Below, one piece after another: positions 59,894 to 64,000 of a stretch of DNA of 64,000 nt. The translations under genes and the position numbers were made by a program. The first letter of the stretch is position 1. Each line of letters begins with the position of its first letter. The stretch spans positions 1 through 64,000 of the forward strand of contig QCJC01000009.1 of NCBI GenBank assembly GCA_003216275.1. Reading direction: 5' to 3'. The notes below the pieces were generated by a model. That model saw only the letters and a list, made by a program, of their open reading frames with translations, did no database searches and was not told where the DNA came from. Source of the DNA: Prochlorococcus sp. AG-402-P18 (lineage in GTDB: Bacteria > Cyanobacteriota > Cyanobacteriia > PCC-6307 > Cyanobiaceae).

Positions 59894-60652
59894 ATGATGA
59901 ATTCAATAAAGTCTGATTACTCAATTATTAAAGAAAGAGATCCAGCTGCGCGAGGATTTCTTGAAATTATTTTTTGCTATCCAGGGTTTCAAGCATTAGT
60001 ACTTCATAGAATTAGCCACAAATTGTGGAAATTCAATCTTCCCCTTGCTCCAAGATTGCTTAGTCAAATCACAAGATCTTTAACGGGTATCGAAATTCAT
60101 CCAGCAGCTAAAATTGGTCAAGGGGTTTTTATTGACCATGGTATGGGAGTAGTAATTGGAGAAACTGCTGAAATTGGAAATAGATGCTTACTTTATCAAG
60201 GCGTAACTCTTGGAGGAACAGGTAAAGACCATGGTAAAAGACATCCAACACTCAAAGAAAATGTTGTAGTTGGTGCAGGAGCAAAAGTACTTGGGGCTAT
60301 ATCTGTTGGATCTAATACAAGAATAGGAGCTGGCTCAGTCGTAGTAAAAGATGTGGCAGAAAATAGCACTGTCGTTGGGATCCCAGGAAGAGTAGTACAT
60401 CAAAGTGGCGTCAAAATTAACCCTCTTGCGCATTCAGCCCTGCCAGATACTGAAGCAAATGTAATTAGAAACTTGATGGAAAGAATTGATCAACTTGAAA
60501 ATCAAGTATCCACATTAAACACATTCATTAAAAATTTAAGTGTCGGGAAAACAAAAAAGAGTCTCGAAGTAAGAGAATCTCAAAACTTAAGAGATAAAGA
60601 AATTATAGAATTTATTGGTAATATTGAAAGCGATAGCGACCTCAAAATATAA
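59894..60652 (+). CDS. cysE: Serine acetyltransferase
   Basis: A 252-residue enzyme that acetylates serine for cysteine synthesis. The left-handed beta-helix begins at about residue 65 with IEIHPAAKIGQGVFIDHGMG, VVIGETAEIGNRCLLYQGVTLGG, and GGTGKDHGKRHPTL; the hexapeptide repeats run through VVVGAGAKVLGAISVGSNTRIGA. The Asp-His of FIDHG are catalytic. The C-terminal 70 residues beyond the helix form a charged extension with RIDQLENQVSTLN, a probable coiled coil. It converges with the ABC exporter genes. Confidence 0.96.
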   Translation: MMNSIKSDYSIIKERDPAARGFLEIIFCYPGFQALVLHRISHKLWKFNLPLAPRLLSQITRSLTGIEIHPAAKIGQGVFIDHGMGVVIGETAEIGNRCLLYQGVTLGGTGKDHGKRHPTLKENVVVGAGAKVLGAISVGSNTRIGAGSVVVKDVAENSTVVGIPGRVVHQSGVKINPLAHSALPDTEANVIRNLMERIDQLENQVSTLNTFIKNLSVGKTKKSLEVRESQNLRDKEIIEFIGNIESDSDLKI

Positions 60653-60667
60653 AAAATAAAGAACATC

Positions 60668-61447
60668 TTAAACTAAAAATGGCAGTTTTTTACTTTCAAT
60701 CTTTAATAGCCAAAAAGAAAATAATAGTCCTATTAGATTCATAAATAATAGAATAAGGGTCTGTGAATAATATACATAGCCATCAATAATACTTAATCTT
60801 AAGGGATCTAGAATCTTATAGATAAAATTAAAATTTGTGATCCAAGAAATATCACCTAAACTTTCCTTTTTATAGAGAATAGGAGAAGTTAGAAAAACTA
60901 ATTGTAAAACTATAGGAATTAATTGAGCTACATCTGTAAAACGAACACTTATCAGACAAATTAACACTGGAAACCAATAAATAAATATAATAAAATTCAA
61001 TAATGGAATCCAAGAATTAAATATAAAGTTAAATAATATAGTTTTTTCAATTAATGAGAGTACAAAAAAAACCAGAATAAATGATTGAAAAAAAGTCTGT
61101 ACTTGAAAAGCCCATTCTTCAAATGTATAAAATAGTGGATTTAAGTTCATATTTCGAATATTTGATGAATTATGTGAAAAAAGGTATGGAGCATTAGATA
61201 TCGAAGATGAAATTGAATTCCATAGAATTAAACCTATACCTAAATAAACAAAATATGATCTTAAATTTTCTACTTTAAAAACAGTTCCATAAACAAGACC
61301 CAAGGTTAAGATTGATAGTAAATTAGAAAAACCCAACCAGAAACTTCCCAGTGTAGTTCGGGCAAATCTTGCCCTGGTTCGCGAAGTTGCCGTGTACCAC
61401 CAAGCTCTTCTTGTCTTAAATGCAAATCGTATATTATTTAACAACAT
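60668..61447 (-). CDS. ABC-2-type polysaccharide exporter permease (Wzm/KpsM-like)
   Basis: A 259-residue permease with about six membrane helices, after a basic N-terminus (RARFARTTLGSFWLGFSNLLS), as in Wzm/KpsM proteins that export capsular or O-antigen polysaccharide. The segment RARFARTTLGSFW is typical of this group. It overlaps its ATPase gene by 14 bases, so the two form one transporter. No glycosyltransferase or chain-length genes are in the window. The substrate is unknown. The sequence is very AT-rich, though not clearly more so than its neighbours. Confidence 0.85.
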   Translation of the reverse strand: MLLNNIRFAFKTRRAWWYTATSRTRARFARTTLGSFWLGFSNLLSILTLGLVYGTVFKVENLRSYFVYLGIGLILWNSISSSISNAPYLFSHNSSNIRNMNLNPLFYTFEEWAFQVQTFFQSFILVFFVLSLIEKTILFNFIFNSWIPLLNFIIFIYWFPVLICLISVRFTDVAQLIPIVLQLVFLTSPILYKKESLGDISWITNFNFIYKILDPLRLSIIDGYVYYSQTLILLFMNLIGLLFSFWLLKIESKKLPFLV

Positions 61448-62816
61448 TTAATTGAGAGTAATCATGGGTATGATAATAATTCAAAGCAGCATCTAATACT
61501 CCATCATAAACAATAAATCCCTGACTAAATACAATTCCTCTTGTACAAAATTGCCTTAAAAGCTGTTCTGAATGACTAGCCAAAAACAATGTGCCGGCTG
61601 AATCAATAAATGACTGCATCCTTTTTTCTGCTTTCTCGAAGAAAGCCGCATCACCAGTACCAAAGCCTTCATCTATAGCCAAACATTCATGCCTTATTGA
61701 TGTAAGAATAGAAAAAATCAACCTTGCACACATACCTTCACTATATGTTTTTATAGGCAATGTAATGAAAGCACCTAATCCTGAAAATTGGATAATATCT
61801 TTCATGAAAATATCAAAACCATCCAAACAATTATTCATCAATAAATAATGAGCTTTAGCGGCATCAAATCCACTTAATTCTGTACTTGTTAAAAAAGTTT
61901 TTTGTAGCATTGGATAAACATTCACATCTATCTTTAAAGAGCCATTAGTAGGTTTGTATATACCAGAAATAAGTTTAAGAAAACTAGTTTTACCAGATCC
62001 ATTATGCCCAATCAATGCAATTCTTTCACCATTCATAACTGTTAAATTTACATTACTGAGTGCTTCTATAATGGTTTTTCTATTTAAGTTTCTTAATTTT
62101 CCACCAGTTACATGTTTAAACATACCCTTAGTAATTAAACTTGAAAAGTTCTTATTTTCGGAAGGATATATAGGAATAGTCAATGAAATATTTTTCATTT
62201 TTATCACTGGTTGATTTTTAGTTTCTATTGGTATTAAAGATATTTTTCCAAGTGAAATTCTTACATCTTCTAATGTTACTTTATGATCAATATTGATTTT
62301 ATTTAAAAAATTAATGCCAGAAGTTAATGCATTTCCCTCAAGCCAAGGATCAGTTGATTCAGGTATATACAAATCAACCCAAACTAAACTTAAACTTAAT
62401 TCTTGGGTAAATAGATCAGCGGCATGAAGTTTATTTTCAAAAACTTTTAAATCTTTACCTGTAACGCCAAAGTTATTTTTAGACTTCTTGGTTAATAACA
62501 AAATCAAATCAAAAACCATATCAGAAATATTATATTTATCTTTCCTCAGATATGATAACCAGTATTGTAAACCTTGAAAATCAACTTTACGTCCAAATAA
62601 GTTCAAATATAATTGATTTATCTGGTAATCAATTTCCCTATTTACGATAACAAATTTTAAATATTCATCTTGATTTGAAAATTCAAGTGCAATATTTTTT
62701 AGATCAAAGCCTTTTTTAGCATAAGCTAGCCAATAATTAATTCCATTTGGATCAGCAGGTCGACCAAAATAAGCTATATATAGCTTTTGTATTTGTTGGG
62801 AATCAACCTCATTCAT
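61434..62816 (-). CDS. ABC exporter ATPase with N-terminal DUF4214-type module
   Basis: A 460-residue fusion. Residues 1-150 hold two DUF4214-type repeats, IQKLYIAYFGRPADPNGINY (9-28) and INQLYLNLFGRKVDFQGLQY (66-85), and then VFENKLHAADLFTQELS. Residues 200-460 are a Wzt/KpsT-type ATPase: Walker A GHNGSGKTS (270-278), signature YSEGMCARL (358-366), Walker B CLAIDEGFGTGDAAF (378-392) and the switch His in LASHSEQ (414). No C-terminal carbohydrate-binding Wzt domain follows. The start lies 17 bases after the secA stop on the same strand. The DUF4214 module is best known from secreted, repeat-rich proteins, so its presence on a cytoplasmic ATPase is odd. Confidence 0.85.
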   Translation of the reverse strand: MNEVDSQQIQKLYIAYFGRPADPNGINYWLAYAKKGFDLKNIALEFSNQDEYLKFVIVNREIDYQINQLYLNLFGRKVDFQGLQYWLSYLRKDKYNISDMVFDLILLLTKKSKNNFGVTGKDLKVFENKLHAADLFTQELSLSLVWVDLYIPESTDPWLEGNALTSGINFLNKINIDHKVTLEDVRISLGKISLIPIETKNQPVIKMKNISLTIPIYPSENKNFSSLITKGMFKHVTGGKLRNLNRKTIIEALSNVNLTVMNGERIALIGHNGSGKTSFLKLISGIYKPTNGSLKIDVNVYPMLQKTFLTSTELSGFDAAKAHYLLMNNCLDGFDIFMKDIIQFSGLGAFITLPIKTYSEGMCARLIFSILTSIRHECLAIDEGFGTGDAAFFEKAEKRMQSFIDSAGTLFLASHSEQLLRQFCTRGIVFSQGFIVYDGVLDAALNYYHTHDYSQLNVVK

Positions 62817-62833
62817 AGATAATTATAATCTAT

Positions 62834-64000
62834 TTATACTTCATCTTTTTTTGAAGCAGGTTGAAACATAAACATTGAGTAAATAACATTGCGTCTCATA
62901 TTAATCATCATATCTAAAAACATATCATAGCCTTCATTCTTATACTCAATTAATGGATCTTTCTGACCATAACCCCTTAACCCTACAGATTCCCGCAAAG
63001 AATCCATTCCCTGAAGATGTTCACGCCACAATGTATCTAATTGTTGAAGTATAAAAAACCTTTCAGCTTCTCTCATCATTCCTGGATGCTGCTGCTCAAT
63101 TTGTGCTTCTTTTAAATCATATGCATTTCGCATTTGTTCTTTTAAAAACTCTTTTAGACCATCAACTCCTAAGCCTAAAAGATCATCTGATTTTAAATCC
63201 TCCAGTAAATAAATAAACTCCTTAATTTTCGCAACCAACTTCTCCAAATCCCACTCTTCTGGTGGCAAGTCAATGTTTACATAAGCATCTACTATCTCTT
63301 CCATTGTTCGCTCTCCATAACCAATAACTTGTTGCTTTAATTCTTGCCCTTCTAAAACCTTTCTTCTTTCTGTATAAACTGCTTTTCTTTGATTATTCAT
63401 AACTTCGTCATATTCAAATATTTGTTTTCTAATATCGTAATAATAGGTCTCAACTTTTTTTTGAGCTCCTTCTAATGATCTTGTAAGCATTCCTGATTCA
63501 ATTGGCATATCTTCTTCGACCCTAAAAGCATTCATAAGTCCAGCGACTCGATCCCCTCCAAAAATTCTTAACAAGTTATCTTCTAGTGATAAGAAAAATC
63601 TTGTACTGCCAAGATCTCCTTGCCTACCGGCTCTTCCTCTAAGTTGGTTATCTACTCTTCTTGATTCATGTCTTTCCGTCCCTATCACATGAAGACCGCC
63701 TGAATTTCTTACATTCTTTTCTTCATGTGCAATAACTTCTTGATACTCCTGCTTGATTAAATTTATTGCTGTTCTTAAAGATGAGATATTTTTATCATTA
63801 GTGGGACTTTTTTCTGCCGCAGTTGAAATACGATCCTCTAATTCAATCAAACTTAGAGTTCTATCTCCCCAATCTCTTACCAATTGCCTCGCTAAGTCAG
63901 CAAGATTTTTATCTGTTTCTTCTGTTAATTCAACTGGAAAAAGTTTATTTAAAGATTGAATTTTCTTATTTTTAATTACCTTTGAATCTAAATTTTGAGA
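62834..64000 (-). CDS. secA: Preprotein translocase subunit SecA (C-terminal part)
   Basis: The frame is open to base 64000, so the window holds the last 388 residues of SecA, the ATPase motor that drives secretory and thylakoid protein export through SecYEG. Visible: the motor-domain end [20 protein letters not shown] and [21 protein letters not shown] (motif VI region), the scaffold helix around [21 protein letters not shown], and the two-helix finger area [22 protein letters not shown]. The C-terminus PASKKDEV lacks the Cys-rich zinc and SecB-binding tail, as usual in cyanobacteria. The ABC exporter ATPase begins 17 bases after its stop. Confidence 0.97.
   Translation of the reverse strand, partial: SQNLDSKVIKNKKIQSLNKLFPVELTEETDKNLADLARQLVRDWGDRTLSLIELEDRISTAAEKSPTNDKNISSLRTAINLIKQEYQEVIAHEEKNVRNSGGLHVIGTERHESRRVDNQLRGRAGRQGDLGSTRFFLSLEDNLLRIFGGDRVAGLMNAFRVEEDMPIESGMLTRSLEGAQKKVETYYYDIRKQIFEYDEVMNNQRKAVYTERRKVLEGQELKQQVIGYGERTMEEIVDAYVNIDLPPEEWDLEKLVAKIKEFIYLLEDLKSDDLLGLGVDGLKEFLKEQMRNAYDLKEAQIEQQHPGMMREAERFFILQQLDTLWREHLQGMDSLRESVGLRGYGQKDPLIEYKNEGYDMFLDMMINMRRNVIYSMFMFQPASKKDEV

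Overview
This 64 kb window is a stretch of chromosome from a marine picocyanobacterium, almost certainly Prochlorococcus. Genes are tightly packed, base composition is AT-rich throughout, and the set includes psaC, ndhS, rpaB, an ho1-pebA-pebB bilin cluster, a bifunctional panC-cmk gene, a cyanobacterial-type rnpB and many small conserved picocyanobacterial proteins. The bilin genes and the base composition suggest a low-light-adapted lineage, but the clade is my inference and was not tested. Both ends cut genes: hemF lacks its 5' part on the left and secA lacks its N-terminal part on the right.

Layout. 1-7.4 kb: hemF, an amidase-like protein, a probable cytochrome b6 cofactor-assembly protein, RNase D, an LpxB-related protein next to tRNA-Cys, small unknowns and an aldo/keto reductase. 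7.6-16 kb: purM, panC-cmk, a low-molecular-weight phosphatase, the bilin operon ho1-pebA-pebB, icd and a four-carbon acid-sugar kinase-like gene. 16-24 kb: an FMN hydroxy-acid oxidase, a mutarotase-like protein, an alpha/beta hydrolase, a Na+/H+ antiporter and glgP. 24-32 kb: tRNA-Arg, rnpB, rnc, ndhS, rimM, manC, glmS, psaC, acpP-fabF. 32-42 kb: transketolase, thiC with its TPP riboswitch, an M20 peptidase-TPR-ruvB chain, smpB, lysS and rpaB. 42-50 kb: mreBCD, ssb, a DedA protein, ahcY, tsaE, a PfkB sugar kinase and mutY. 50-60 kb: a second alpha/beta hydrolase, a group 2 sigma factor, mgtE, glutathione peroxidase, two CrcB/Fluc genes chained to gyrB, miaA, infC, a GntR-type regulator and cysE. 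60.7-62.8 kb: a two-gene polysaccharide-type ABC exporter, then secA.

Most of the window is core metabolism and information processing. Linked functions include bilin synthesis (ho1 to pebA to pebB), lipid synthesis (acpP-fabF), cell shape (mreBCD), RNA processing (rnpB beside tRNA-Arg and rnc) and carbon flow (glgP, tkt, icd, manC, glmS).

I found no CRISPR array, insertion sequence, integrase or prophage. The least ordinary content is the ABC exporter between secA and cysE: its ATPase carries an N-terminal DUF4214-type repeat module, an architecture I do not know as a standard one. Secondary points of interest are a hydroxy-acid oxidase/acid-sugar kinase pair, a possible glycosyltransferase remnant abutting tRNA-Cys, a tkt/thiC terminator built partly from thiC codons, and the gyrB-SH3-crcB-crcB chain.
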